The position numbers and the translations under genes are program-made. Shown one piece after another: positions 48,069 through 55,952 of a DNA stretch of 55,979 bases. The stretch covers positions 1 through 55,979 of the forward strand of contig JBEHWX010000035.1 of assembly GCA_048498995.1 (NCBI GenBank). The letters are read 5' to 3'. The stretch comes from JBEHWX01 sp048498995. GTDB taxonomy: Bacteria > Bacteroidota > Ignavibacteria > OLB7. A model generated the notes under the pieces. It ran no database searches. It had not been told where the DNA came from and was given only the letters and a program-made list of their open reading frames with translations. Positions within the stretch are counted from its first letter, which is position 1. Each line of letters opens with the position of its first letter.

Positions 48069-48680
48069 TCAACGCTGGCGTGGTGTTCCGATGAGCACCG
48101 GCGAGCGGAGGCGGATATGTACCCCGGAGGAATCCGTGGAGTCGGCGCCGCGCGCTCCGGAGCGTGACGCGGCGACCGTATCGGCGCGCTCGCGGTGGTC
48201 GGCCGGAGCGGCGGTGGCGGCGGGCGCTCCCTCCGGATAGGCCGGGGGCGTGCCCGGCGTCGGGCTGGCGACCGAGGCGGGGGGAGCCTGCGTCGGGGCC
48301 GGCGCGGTATCGCCATGACCGGTGCCGAGGAAGAGTCCGACGGCCGTCCCGATGATGGCGATGGCGCCGATGCCGGCGGCGATCCACCCGCCACCGATTC
48401 CGCTGGCTCCGCCGATACCGTTGGCTCCGCCGGAGCCAGGGGGCGGTCCGGGGGGAAGCGAGTCGAGCAGCGCCTCGAAGCGGGCGTTCGAGCCCGGGGT
48501 CGGCGTCTCGTACAGCGCGCGCTCGACCGTGGCCGCCCGGCGGATCATCCGCTCGGCATCCAGCAGCCGCGCGAGTGCCGGGTCGCCGGTCACGCGCTGC
48601 TCGAAGCTGCTCCGCTCCGACGGCGACATCGTGCCGTCGAGATATCGTGCAATCGCGGATGTCGGATCGGGCTCACTCAT
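48069..48680 (-). CDS. Single-span membrane protein, probable anti-sigma partner (2)
   Basis: A 203-aa protein: a helical N-terminus (IARYLDGTMSPSERSSFEQR, ERMIRRAATVERALYE), a Gly/Pro linker, one membrane helix (GGWIAAGIGAIAIIGTAVGL) and a disordered Pro/Ala/Ser tail ending in GVHIRLRSPVLIGTP. The start overlaps the sigma stop by ATGA, indicating coupled translation. No zinc motif. Anti-sigma function is inferred from context. Confidence 0.75.
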   Translation of the reverse strand: MSEPDPTSAIARYLDGTMSPSERSSFEQRVTGDPALARLLDAERMIRRAATVERALYETPTPGSNARFEALLDSLPPGPPPGSGGANGIGGASGIGGGWIAAGIGAIAIIGTAVGLFLGTGHGDTAPAPTQAPPASVASPTPGTPPAYPEGAPAATAAPADHRERADTVAASRSGARGADSTDSSGVHIRLRSPVLIGTPRQR

Positions 48681-49297
48681 GATCTGGTCAGGTCTCCTTC
48701 GTTCGATCCGTCGGGGCGCTTCCCCGGCGTCGCGCGTCCTTCGCTGGCGATCATCTCCACCACCAGCTCCCGCAGGCGCGCCTGTGCCCGCGACGATCGC
48801 TTTCTGATCGCGTCGTGGGACTTACCGAGCATCTCGGCGATCTCCTCCAGGCGATAGCCGCAATAGACGCTCAGCACGATCACCTCCCGGTGCTCCTCCG
48901 AAAGGGAGGCCAGGCAGGCGTTGACCGTTTCGGTCGCGTCGCTGGCCGGCGATACCGTGGGCTCGTGATAGGGCTCCATTCTGGTGAAGCGCCCCTCGGA
49001 GCGAAAGCGGTTGAGCGTGAGATTCCGCGCGATCTTCAGGAGGAACGGAAGGGGATGTTCGATGCGGGCCTTGCCGCCGCGCAGCCGCGCCACCCGCTCC
49101 CACATCGCCTGCACGATATCCTCGGCCGCTTCCTCCGACCCCGCCATTTTACGGCAGTAGAGGAAGATCCGTCCATGGTAGCGCCGGTACAGCTCCGCGA
49201 GCGCGCCGTTGTCGCCGCCGATATGGCGCGCCATCAGCGTTCCGTCGTCTGCCGGCGGCTCGACCGCCGCGGTATGCCTGTTCGGCGCCGTTTCCAA
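48677..49297 (-). CDS. ECF-type RNA polymerase sigma factor (2)
   Basis: A 206-aa ECF sigma factor with region 2 (YRRYHGRIFLYCRKMAGSEE, AAEDIVQAMWERVARLRGG) and region 4 (SEEHREVIVLSVYCGYRLEE, IAEMLGKSHDAIRKRSSRAQ). An ATG at 49234 would cut off the first helix of region 2. A TTG at 49297 restores the segment aligning with the paralogue at 50828 and lies about 59 bases from the -10 half of an ECF-like promoter, so TTG is preferred. Confidence 0.88.
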   Translation of the reverse strand: METAPNRHTAAVEPPADDGTLMARHIGGDNGALAELYRRYHGRIFLYCRKMAGSEEAAEDIVQAMWERVARLRGGKARIEHPLPFLLKIARNLTLNRFRSEGRFTRMEPYHEPTVSPASDATETVNACLASLSEEHREVIVLSVYCGYRLEEIAEMLGKSHDAIRKRSSRAQARLRELVVEMIASEGRATPGKRPDGSNEGDLTRS

Positions 49298-49355
49298 TCT
49301 ATCGTGTGTTCTGCGTGCTTCGCGAAGTCGAGGGCGCTTCCGGCGCCGGTGTCCA

Positions 49356-49382
49356 GAGACACGACACCGCGGCGATATGTGA
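49356..49382 (-). promoter_or_regulatory. ECF-like promoter of sigma factor 2 (TGTCACA-N16-TGTC)
   Basis: On the minus strand TGTCACA (49376-49382) is followed after exactly 16 bases by TGTC (49356-49359). The same layout occurs twice more, upstream of sigma factor 3 and of the divergent lipoprotein gene. It resembles ECF-dependent autoregulated promoters. Confidence 0.6.
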
Positions 49383-49729
49383 CACCTCCGCGCCGGGAGG
49401 CAGGATCGGGCATCGGACCGCTCCGGCCGGAACGCCTCGCGCTCCGGAGCGGCCGGGCATTGGCGGATTCCGCCGGCGCCGGAAATGCCGGGGAGCGATG
49501 CGAATCTACGGGTTCTCACGTGGGCGTGAAGCGGAAGAGAGAATGTGAAGATGGGGCGAAGCCCGGCCGGGAATCGTGGACGGTAAGTGGGGAATCGTTG
49601 CCGGAAGCAAATGATGTGACGACGAGCCACGTCCCGCCCGGATCCCGTACGGGCGGTCCCCCGTGGCCGCCCTGTCGTGGCCGATGACGAATCTCGCGGG
49701 AGCCGCGTCCCGGCATCGACATCGCCGGA

Positions 49730-49756
49730 TAGGCGCACGCTAAAGACGTGCGCCTA
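49730..49756. repeat. REP-like hairpin, copy 4 (minimal, 27 bp)
   Basis: TAGGCGCACG and CGTGCGCCTA form a perfect 10-bp stem around CTAAAGA. It is the left-end hairpin of the element at 22385-22468 (loop TCTTCAG there, TCTTTAG here on the other strand). Confidence 0.85.
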
Positions 49757-49760
49757 CCAG

Positions 49761-49858
49761 GACGCGGTTGTCGAGACGCGGTTGTCGAGATGCGGTTGTC
49801 GAGATGCGGTTGTCGAGACATGGTTGTCGAGATGCGGTTGTCGAAATGCGGGTGCCGA
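49761..49858. repeat. 14-bp tandem repeat array (GACGCGGTTGTCGA)
   Basis: Seven consecutive 14-bp units, mostly GATGCGGTTGTCGA or GACGCGGTTGTCGA, directly after the REP hairpin. The period is not a multiple of three and no gene covers it. Confidence 0.95.
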
Positions 49859-50027
49859 GATGTGGAGGGATAATCGGAATTGGTGGGGAGATCGCGCCGC
49901 CGCGCGGAGCGGCCGTTCATCCGTTGATGAGGGCCGCGTCCGCGCGGGCAATGGCGCCGAGCCGCCGGCGGTGTTGATGAGATTCGTGGGCGGGAGTCAT
50001 GCGCCTCACGGGGGCCGTCGACGCTCG

Positions 50028-50831
50028 TTATTGCTGGGATTCCTTCGGATTGTTGATCCGGGGCGGATGCATGTTCAACGGCATCCGGGCCGAATCGCTC
50101 GTCGTGCGGGGCTGCGCCTCCTGCCGCGGGACGGAGCCGAGCGTGTCGAGAACGCGCGAGCTCTGCCTCGGGGCCGTCTGCGAATCGCTCCGGACCGAGG
50201 TGCCCCGCGCCGGGAGCGCTCCGCGATCCCGTTTCCCCGCGCGGCCGGAATCGATGCCGGGCATCGCGCCGATCGCCGGTCCGGTCGCCATGGCTCCGGC
50301 CCCATCCGGTGTCGGCCGTGCCGCCGGTGCCGGGGAGGTGGGGGATGGCCGGGCGTCGGTCGTGGAGACCTGCCGCATCCCGGCATCCGGGACCGAGTGT
50401 CGCGGCGCGGCCCAGTAGCCGAGGCCTCCCGAGACCAGCAGCAGCGCCAGCAGCGGCAGGATTCTCCGGCCGAGCGTCCGCTGGCTCGGCTCCGGGAGCC
50501 GCGAGTCGGGAAGCCGCGAGTCGGGAAGCCGCGAGTCGGGAAGCCGCGAGTCGGGGGGCCGCGAGTCGGGAAGCCGCGAGTCGGGGAGCCCCTGCTCGGG
50601 GAGCCGCGCGGCGCGCGCCATCAGGGCCTCGCGGTCGCCGGCGGTCCGTCGCGCCACTCCCGCCCGGTCGTGCGCGACCGCCCGGCCGATCGCCAGCTCG
50701 GCCTCCAGCGCGCGCCGGAGCTCGGGGCTCCGCTCGAGCTTCCGCTCGAACGCCAGCATCTCCTCCGGCGACATGCCGCCGGCGACATAGCGCTCGATCT
50801 CGATCATGCTCTCCCCTTCATCTGGCTTCAT
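50028..50831 (-). CDS. Single-span membrane protein, probable anti-sigma partner (3)
   Basis: A 267-aa protein: a helical N-terminus (IEIERYVAGGMSPEEMLAFE), a hydrophilic linker with the pentapeptide LPDSR repeated about six times (82-111), one membrane helix (ILPLLALLLVSGGLGYWAA) and a disordered tail. The pentapeptide comes from a 15-bp tandem repeat in the gene. It overlaps the sigma stop by ATGA. No zinc motif; the anti-sigma role is inferred from position and layout. Confidence 0.78.
   Translation of the reverse strand: MKPDEGESMIEIERYVAGGMSPEEMLAFERKLERSPELRRALEAELAIGRAVAHDRAGVARRTAGDREALMARAARLPEQGLPDSRLPDSRPPDSRLPDSRLPDSRLPDSRLPEPSQRTLGRRILPLLALLLVSGGLGYWAAPRHSVPDAGMRQVSTTDARPSPTSPAPAARPTPDGAGAMATGPAIGAMPGIDSGRAGKRDRGALPARGTSVRSDSQTAPRQSSRVLDTLGSVPRQEAQPRTTSDSARMPLNMHPPRINNPKESQQ
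50493..50588 (-). repeat. In-frame 15-bp repeats coding LPDSR
   Basis: The unit GGGAAGCCGCGAGTC (plus strand) recurs about six times with few changes inside the anti-sigma gene. It lengthens the cytoplasmic linker before the membrane helix. Confidence 0.9.
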
Positions 50832-51496
50832 GGTGCGATTCTCCCATCCGGTTCCGGTCGCGCCGGACCCCGTCCGGCCGTCGACCCATGTTCGATTCGT
50901 TGCATATCGACGACCAGCGACCGCAGCTGCGCCTGCGCGCGGGAGGCGCGCTTGCGGATCGCCGCGTGCGACTTGCCGAGCATCTCGGCGATCTCCTCCA
51001 GTCGGTAGCCGCAGTAGAGGTGGAGGATCACCACCTCCCGGTGATCGTCGGTGAGCCGCTCAAGGCATCTGTTCACCAGATCGGCCGCCTCCCCCGACAG
51101 CTCGATGCCGGCCGAGGGATGGAGCGATTCCTGAAGATCCTCGATCGGCGTGAACCGTCCGTTGCGCTTGAGCTGGTCGAGGCAGAGGTTGCGCGCGATC
51201 CTGAAGAAGAAGCCGCGCGGGTTGAGGATCGGCATCGTGGTGCCGCGAAGCCTCAACACCCGCTCCCACATCTCGTGCACGATATCCTCGGTCTGCTGCC
51301 AGGAGCCGATCATCTTCACGCAGTAGAGGCAAATCCGCTCGTGATGCAGATCGTAGAGCCGGCCGAGCGCGTTGTTGTCGCCACGGCGGAACCGTTCCAG
51401 CAGCTCCTGATCCTCCGCCGTCGGCGGGGAGGGGAGCCGTTGCCGGCCGGCATCGTCTCTACTATCGTCATTGTTCGATCTGAGTCGGAGCATCAT
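50828..51496 (-). CDS. ECF-type RNA polymerase sigma factor (3)
   Basis: A 222-aa ECF sigma factor with region 2 (LLERFRRGDNNALGRLYDLH; IGSWQQTEDIVHEMWERVLR) and region 4 (LTDDHREVVILHLYCGYRLE, EIAEMLGKSHAAIRKRASRA). It is closely similar to sigma factor 2. About 50 bases upstream of the ATG is GGTCACA-N16-CGTC, suggesting it transcribes its own operon. It is co-translated with its membrane partner. Confidence 0.94.
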   Translation of the reverse strand: MMLRLRSNNDDSRDDAGRQRLPSPPTAEDQELLERFRRGDNNALGRLYDLHHERICLYCVKMIGSWQQTEDIVHEMWERVLRLRGTTMPILNPRGFFFRIARNLCLDQLKRNGRFTPIEDLQESLHPSAGIELSGEAADLVNRCLERLTDDHREVVILHLYCGYRLEEIAEMLGKSHAAIRKRASRAQAQLRSLVVDMQRIEHGSTAGRGPARPEPDGRIAP

Positions 51497-51548
51497 CGTT
51501 GGATCGTGTCCTGCCTGATCGCGGCCGCCAGAGGAGCGGTATCATTAC

Positions 51549-51575
51549 GACGAGTCGCCCCTTGGTAATGTGACC
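51549..51575 (-). promoter_or_regulatory. ECF-like promoter of sigma factor 3 (GGTCACA-N16-CGTC)
   Basis: The minus strand reads GGTCACA (51569-51575), 16 bases, then CGTC (51549-51552), about 52 bases before the sigma start. This matches the known style of ECF promoters (TGTCACA-N16-CGTC in ECF41-type systems). Confidence 0.68.
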
Positions 51576-51620
51576 CGGGCCGGCGCCGCCACTTCACCGG
51601 CGGGGCCCGGCGCTTCGGTC

Positions 51621-51647
51621 GGTCACATTTGTCCGGGGCGGGTCGTC
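51621..51647 (+). promoter_or_regulatory. ECF-like promoter of the propeller lipoprotein (GGTCACA-N16-CGTC)
   Basis: GGTCACA (51621-51627), exactly 16 bases, then CGTC (51644-51647), 52 bases before the lipoprotein start. It is identical in both half-sites and spacing to the divergent sigma promoter 45 bases away. Confidence 0.7.
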
Positions 51648-51699
51648 GTGTGGAAGAGTGCGCACTCCGAGCAACAACTTCTACTCTCTGGAGCATTCC

Positions 51700-52800
51700 A
51701 TGAAATCGATACTTCTCCTTCTCACGATGGCGATGCTGCTCGGGGCATGTACCGATCAGTACGAGGCGACCCCGGTGAGCCCGAGCAACCAGTCGCAGAA
51801 CGACGACCATCCCTCGGGGCCGACCAGCGGCATCGTCTACCGCGACTTCCAACACGCCATCTGGACCATCGACGCCGATGGCACCAACAAGCACGAGGTG
51901 GTGCCGGGGAGCGAGCAGGCGATCTACTTCTCGACCGGCCGCGGCAGGTTGGTCTACATGGCCGAGCACAGCAACGGCCTCGGGCTGAAGATCACCGCCG
52001 TCAATCTCGACGGGAGCTCGAGCGTCACACTCCGCCAGGCCATCAACGATTCCACCGGCACTTCCCATATCCACGGGCTGTGCGCCATCTCGCCGGACGG
52101 CATGAAGGTCGCCTACTTCACCGAGGGGCTGGCCACCAGCGATCCGGGAAGCTCGGAAGCAATCTACCCGCACTACCTGCATATCGTCGACGCGTTCGAT
52201 CCCTCCAGGAGCCATGTCATCATCGGGCTGAACTACTCGCTCGTCGGCAGCTCCGTCGGATTCACCGCCGATGGAGGCCGGGTGATCTTCGAGGTGGACG
52301 GGCCGCGGCGAGGGGTGATGTCGGTCAATGCCGACGGCAGCGGGCTTACCACCTACAGCCAGATCGACATGAGCGGCAACAGGCAGTGCGCCTGGACCTC
52401 GGACGGCAACAGGGTCGCCACGGCCGACTACGTCAGCGGCCAGTTCGATGTCTACGACCTGAGCGCCGGCAGCTCGATGTCGCTCCCCTTCAACGAGGTT
52501 CGCGTCTCGAGCCTCGGCTGGGCGCCGGACGGCTCGAAGATCCTCTTCGGCACCGAGCCCTGGGATGGACAGAGCGTCACTCACGAGGCGCATATCTCCG
52601 ACATGTCCGGCAATCTGACCACCCTGGCCCTCAACGGGCTGATGACCGGCGGACAGTGGGCGTCGGATGGAAGCAAGGCGCTGTTCATCACGTACGAATC
52701 GGGCACCGGCGGCGGACAGCCGCTCAACGTGATGGACGATACCGGCAGGGCGCTCACCCGCGCCGCGACCGACGCCGCCGAGGCGCACTGGATCCCCTGA
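51700..52800 (+). CDS. TolB-like beta-propeller lipoprotein
   Basis: A 366-aa lipoprotein (MKSILLLLTMAMLLGAC, Cys17) with WD40/PD40-like propeller repeats: AIWTIDADGTNKHEV, CAISPDGMKVAYF, MSVNADGSGL, CAWTSDGNRVATADY, LGWAPDGSKILFG and QWASDGSKALFITY. GGAG precedes the ATG. It probably acts in the periplasm or at the inner face of the outer membrane. Its promoter matches that of the divergent sigma factor, so it is likely a member of that regulon. A strong intrinsic terminator follows. Confidence 0.88.
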   Translation: MKSILLLLTMAMLLGACTDQYEATPVSPSNQSQNDDHPSGPTSGIVYRDFQHAIWTIDADGTNKHEVVPGSEQAIYFSTGRGRLVYMAEHSNGLGLKITAVNLDGSSSVTLRQAINDSTGTSHIHGLCAISPDGMKVAYFTEGLATSDPGSSEAIYPHYLHIVDAFDPSRSHVIIGLNYSLVGSSVGFTADGGRVIFEVDGPRRGVMSVNADGSGLTTYSQIDMSGNRQCAWTSDGNRVATADYVSGQFDVYDLSAGSSMSLPFNEVRVSSLGWAPDGSKILFGTEPWDGQSVTHEAHISDMSGNLTTLALNGLMTGGQWASDGSKALFITYESGTGGGQPLNVMDDTGRALTRAATDAAEAHWIP

Positions 52801-52823
52801 ACCGGGATTCGCACCGAGTTGAT

Positions 52824-52863
52824 GACAGGTCGGCAGTGATGCCGGCCTGTCCTGTTTATTTTG
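52824..52863 (+). terminator. Intrinsic terminator after the propeller lipoprotein
   Basis: GACAGGTCGGCA pairs with TGCCGGCCTGTC (one T-G pair) around GTGA, followed by CTGTTTATTTT. Confidence 0.9.
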
Positions 52864-52904
52864 GGGCGGACAACTGCCGACCTCGAGAACGTGATCGACA
52901 CCGT

Positions 52905-54887
52905 GTGAGTCTTCTCGACGCTCCCCTCCGACTGGCACTTCCGCTGATCTGCGGGCTGTTTCTTCCGGTTATCCTGGCCGCGCAGGAGCGGCCGAGGCTT
53001 GCCGCGACCATCGGCTACGAGTTCGGCGTGCCCCTGTCGATCGATCGCACCCCGGACTTGGTGAACCGCTTCGGCGTGGATGGGAGGGGATCGGCCTACA
53101 ACCACCTCATCCGCCTCGGCGTCGGCCTCGACCTTCCGGACCTGTTCGCGCCGCGCCTCGGCCTGGCTCCCCGACTCGAGGCCGGCGGCTCGATCGGCCT
53201 GTTCCGCTCCAGCCCGTTCGTCGTTGCCGGGGGAAGCGCCATCCGTCGGTTCGAGGTGAGCGCGATGGCGCTGCAGGCCTCCGCGGAGCTTCGCGCGCGC
53301 TGGGGGCTCGACGCGCGCTGGGCGCTCGATCTCGGTCCATGGATCTCCTACCGGGTCGCCGCCCGCTTTCGCGAGTCGGAGCTGATCGCCGATCCGGGCG
53401 ATTCCGCCTTTGCCGACGGCAGCCGCGATCGCGTGGTCGCCGGCGGGGACTCCCTCGGCGCCGCCGCGCTCCGCTTCGGCCTGGTGGCGGCGCTCTCCCG
53501 CTCCTTCGCTACGACCGACGGGGTCATGATCCGTCCGGAGCTCGCGCTCCGCGCCGATCTTCGCGAGCCGGGGCTGCTGGCGCGCGCGCTCTCGATCGGC
53601 GCCGGCGTCTCGATCCTCTGGGCTTCTCCCGATCTCCCCGCCACGATTCCTCCTCCCGCGTCCATCGCCGAGCCCATGCCGCGCTCCCCGGAGCCGACTC
53701 GGCCCGACACGTTGTCAAGCGCGCCCCCGGATGCGCCGTCGGACGCGCCGTCGGACGCGCCGGTGCTGCGCGCGCGGATCGGGCTTGCCGCGCTCGATGC
53801 CGCCGGACGCCGGATGAAGCCGGCGACGATCGTTCCGAAGGTCAGGGAGCATCGCACGTTCGCGGAGGTGCCGCTGCTGGTCCCGTTCGATGACGCCTCC
53901 GCGGAGCTTCCCGCGCGCTATCGTCCTCTCGATCGGGCGGGTACCCTGGCGTTCGATCCGTCGGGGCTCGACCGCGCCGACGAGCGGACCATCCTGGCGC
54001 GCGCCCTCGACGTGATCGGCTATCGGATGCGACACGCTCCGGAGCTCGGCGTCACGCTCGTGGCATCCGATCGGATGAGCGGCGTCGAGCGGGAGATCGA
54101 GCCGGCCCGCGTGGAGGCGATCGTCGCCTACCTGCGCGATGTCTGGGAGATCGATGCGGCGCGGATCCACGCCGGGCCCCGGAGCGGCGCGCGCGTGCCG
54201 GACGGCTGCATCGCCATGCTGCCGGGAGCCTCAGCGCGCCCGGTCGATACCATCTCCTGCCTGCGCCGCGAGCGATACTTCCTGGCGCCGAGACTCGACA
54301 TCGATCCGGAGATCGAGGCGGCGGCCGGCGTGGCGCGCTGGGGGATCACGGTGCGCCGCGACACGAGCGTGATCGTCAGAAGCACGAGCGCGGATCGCGA
54401 GCCGCCGCCGCCGCCGGTACTGACGCTCGACATCCCGGAGAACGCCGGACCGATCGCGCCGGTGATCGCCGAGCTGACGGTCGCCGACTCCGCGAGGCAG
54501 GTCGCGACCGCGCGCGACACGCTCGAGCTGCGGCTCGACGGCGCCTCGGTGGGCTCGCGCCCGGAAGCTCCGGATGCGATCCGGCGTACCTGGGTTCTGC
54601 TGCGTCCGGATGGAGGTGTCAGTGAGGATCGGCGCGGCTGGAGCGCCAGGCTCGGCCAGATCGCCGCGTCGGTCGGAGTGAGGGATCGGGTGACGGTGGC
54701 GGGTGATGATGTCGATGAGGTGGCCGGGGAGCTCGGCGCCAGGCTTCGCGCCGCCGGGCGCGCGTCGGTGCCGGTGGCGGTGGTCCGGCGCGACGTGACC
54801 GGACCGGCCGGCCGCGCGGAGCGGGCGATCCTGCGCGCCGTGGTGACGATCACCGTCGACGGCGAGGCGGGCCCTTCTCCGCGATGA
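52905..54887 (+). CDS. Degenerate OmpA-type outer-membrane protein
   Basis: A 660-aa protein sharing the layout of the OmpA-family protein at 27418-29559. It has a signal peptide (LPLICGLFLPVILAAQ), a barrel-like N-terminal region (to about 245), a Pro-rich linker with PSDA repeats, and an OmpA-like segment at about 325-430 (LVPFDDASAELPARY, IGYRMRHAPELGVTLVASD). A C-terminal part without a clear second OmpA domain follows. The peptidoglycan-binding consensus is eroded (no NRRVE). The GTG at 52905 is the only start that keeps the signal peptide close to the N-terminus. A terminator upstream separates it from the lipoprotein gene. Confidence 0.8.
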   Translation: MSLLDAPLRLALPLICGLFLPVILAAQERPRLAATIGYEFGVPLSIDRTPDLVNRFGVDGRGSAYNHLIRLGVGLDLPDLFAPRLGLAPRLEAGGSIGLFRSSPFVVAGGSAIRRFEVSAMALQASAELRARWGLDARWALDLGPWISYRVAARFRESELIADPGDSAFADGSRDRVVAGGDSLGAAALRFGLVAALSRSFATTDGVMIRPELALRADLREPGLLARALSIGAGVSILWASPDLPATIPPPASIAEPMPRSPEPTRPDTLSSAPPDAPSDAPSDAPVLRARIGLAALDAAGRRMKPATIVPKVREHRTFAEVPLLVPFDDASAELPARYRPLDRAGTLAFDPSGLDRADERTILARALDVIGYRMRHAPELGVTLVASDRMSGVEREIEPARVEAIVAYLRDVWEIDAARIHAGPRSGARVPDGCIAMLPGASARPVDTISCLRRERYFLAPRLDIDPEIEAAAGVARWGITVRRDTSVIVRSTSADREPPPPPVLTLDIPENAGPIAPVIAELTVADSARQVATARDTLELRLDGASVGSRPEAPDAIRRTWVLLRPDGGVSEDRRGWSARLGQIAASVGVRDRVTVAGDDVDEVAGELGARLRAAGRASVPVAVVRRDVTGPAGRAERAILRAVVTITVDGEAGPSPR

Positions 54888-54962
54888 AGTTTCAGGATTC
54901 GCGACGGGCGGTACCACGGGAGACGCAATGGACGTCATGGAAGGGAGCGGGTCGGCGCGGGA

Positions 54963-55859
54963 TCACCCCATCTTCCGGCGCTTGTTCAGATACTCGATGA
55001 GCGCCACGTCGTACGGCACCGAGGTATCCAGCAGCGCGTAGTCGATGCCGTGCTGCCGGCACTCCCGCTTGATCCGCTCGGTGAACTCGGTCATCGCGTC
55101 GGCATACGCCTTCCGGATCTGAAACGGCTGCGTCACCATCTCCTCGCCGGTCTCCATGTCGCGGAAGGTCGCGTCGGAGCCGAAGTTGAAGGTCCGTTCC
55201 ATCGGGTCGAGAATCTGCAGGACGAGCACTTCGTTCTGCTTGTGGCGGAAGTGCTTCAGGGCGTTGATCACCTCGGTCGGCTCGTCGAAGAAATCGCTGA
55301 TCACCACCACCAGCCCGCGCCGCTTGATCCGCTCGGCCATCAGGTTGAGCGCGCGCGCCGTGCCGGTGCCCTGCGAGGGGCGCGCGGCGGTGAAGAGCTT
55401 CAGGATCTCCTGCAGATAGCTCACCTTGGAGCGCGCCGGCAGAAAGCCCCGCAGCTCGGTGTCGTAGAGTCCGGCGCCGACGGCGTCCTGCTGCTTGATC
55501 ATCAGAAAGGCGAGCGCCGCGGCCAGCGACACCGCGTACTCGAACTTGCTCACCCGCCCCTGCGAGGCATATCCCATCGAGGCCGATGCGTCGAGGATCA
55601 CGTACCCCTTCAGGTTCGTCTCCTCCTCGAACTGCTTGATGTAGTAGCGATCGGTCCGCCCGAACACCTTCCAGTCGATGTACTTGATCTCGTCCCCCGG
55701 CATGTACTGGCGATGCTCGGCGAACTCGACCGAGAAGCCGTGATAGGGGGATTTGTGCAGGCCGGTGATGAAGCCCTCGACCACCATCCGCGCGCGCAGC
55801 TCCAGCGAGGAGAGGCGGGAGACGATCTCGGGGTTGAGATACTCGCGATAGTCCTTCAT
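54963..55859 (-). CDS. Soluble DUF58 protein
   Basis: A 298-aa cytoplasmic DUF58 protein without membrane helices. The hallmark YMPGDEIKYIDWKVFGRTDR is at 52-71, and a complete VWA metal site D90-A-S-A-S94 (VILDASASMGY) and VVVISDFFDEP follow. This short form typically accompanies a MoxR gene; none is within the window, but the region right of 55979 is unseen. It differs from the membrane-anchored DUF58 protein at 15023, whose metal site is altered. Confidence 0.92.
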   Translation of the reverse strand: MKDYREYLNPEIVSRLSSLELRARMVVEGFITGLHKSPYHGFSVEFAEHRQYMPGDEIKYIDWKVFGRTDRYYIKQFEEETNLKGYVILDASASMGYASQGRVSKFEYAVSLAAALAFLMIKQQDAVGAGLYDTELRGFLPARSKVSYLQEILKLFTAARPSQGTGTARALNLMAERIKRRGLVVVISDFFDEPTEVINALKHFRHKQNEVLVLQILDPMERTFNFGSDATFRDMETGEEMVTQPFQIRKAYADAMTEFTERIKRECRQHGIDYALLDTSVPYDVALIEYLNKRRKMG

Positions 55860-55915
55860 GGCCGTGAAGATACGTCCGGTCCCACGGCGAGGAAAAGGGG
55901 AGATCGGCATCACGC

Positions 55916-55952
55916 GCGACGGCCACGCGCACCGGGAGCGCGTGGCCGTCGC
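55916..55952. terminator. Perfect 15-bp terminator-like hairpin near the right edge
   Basis: GCGACGGCCACGCGC pairs with GCGCGTGGCCGTCGC around ACCGGGA. It lies upstream of the minus-strand DUF58 gene, so it probably ends a transcript entering from beyond the window edge. Confidence 0.65.

Larger units (their letters stand above)
49298..50027. other. 730-bp intergenic region with repeats and an ECF-like promoter
   Basis: No gene found. It contains the candidate promoter at 49356-49382, a minimal REP hairpin (49730-49756) and a 14-bp tandem array (49761-49858). Confidence 0.6.

Noticed and set aside
48677..49234. ATG start at 49234 for sigma factor 2
   Set aside because: It would remove the first helix of region 2 that aligns with the paralogue; the upstream TTG restores it and fits the promoter distance.
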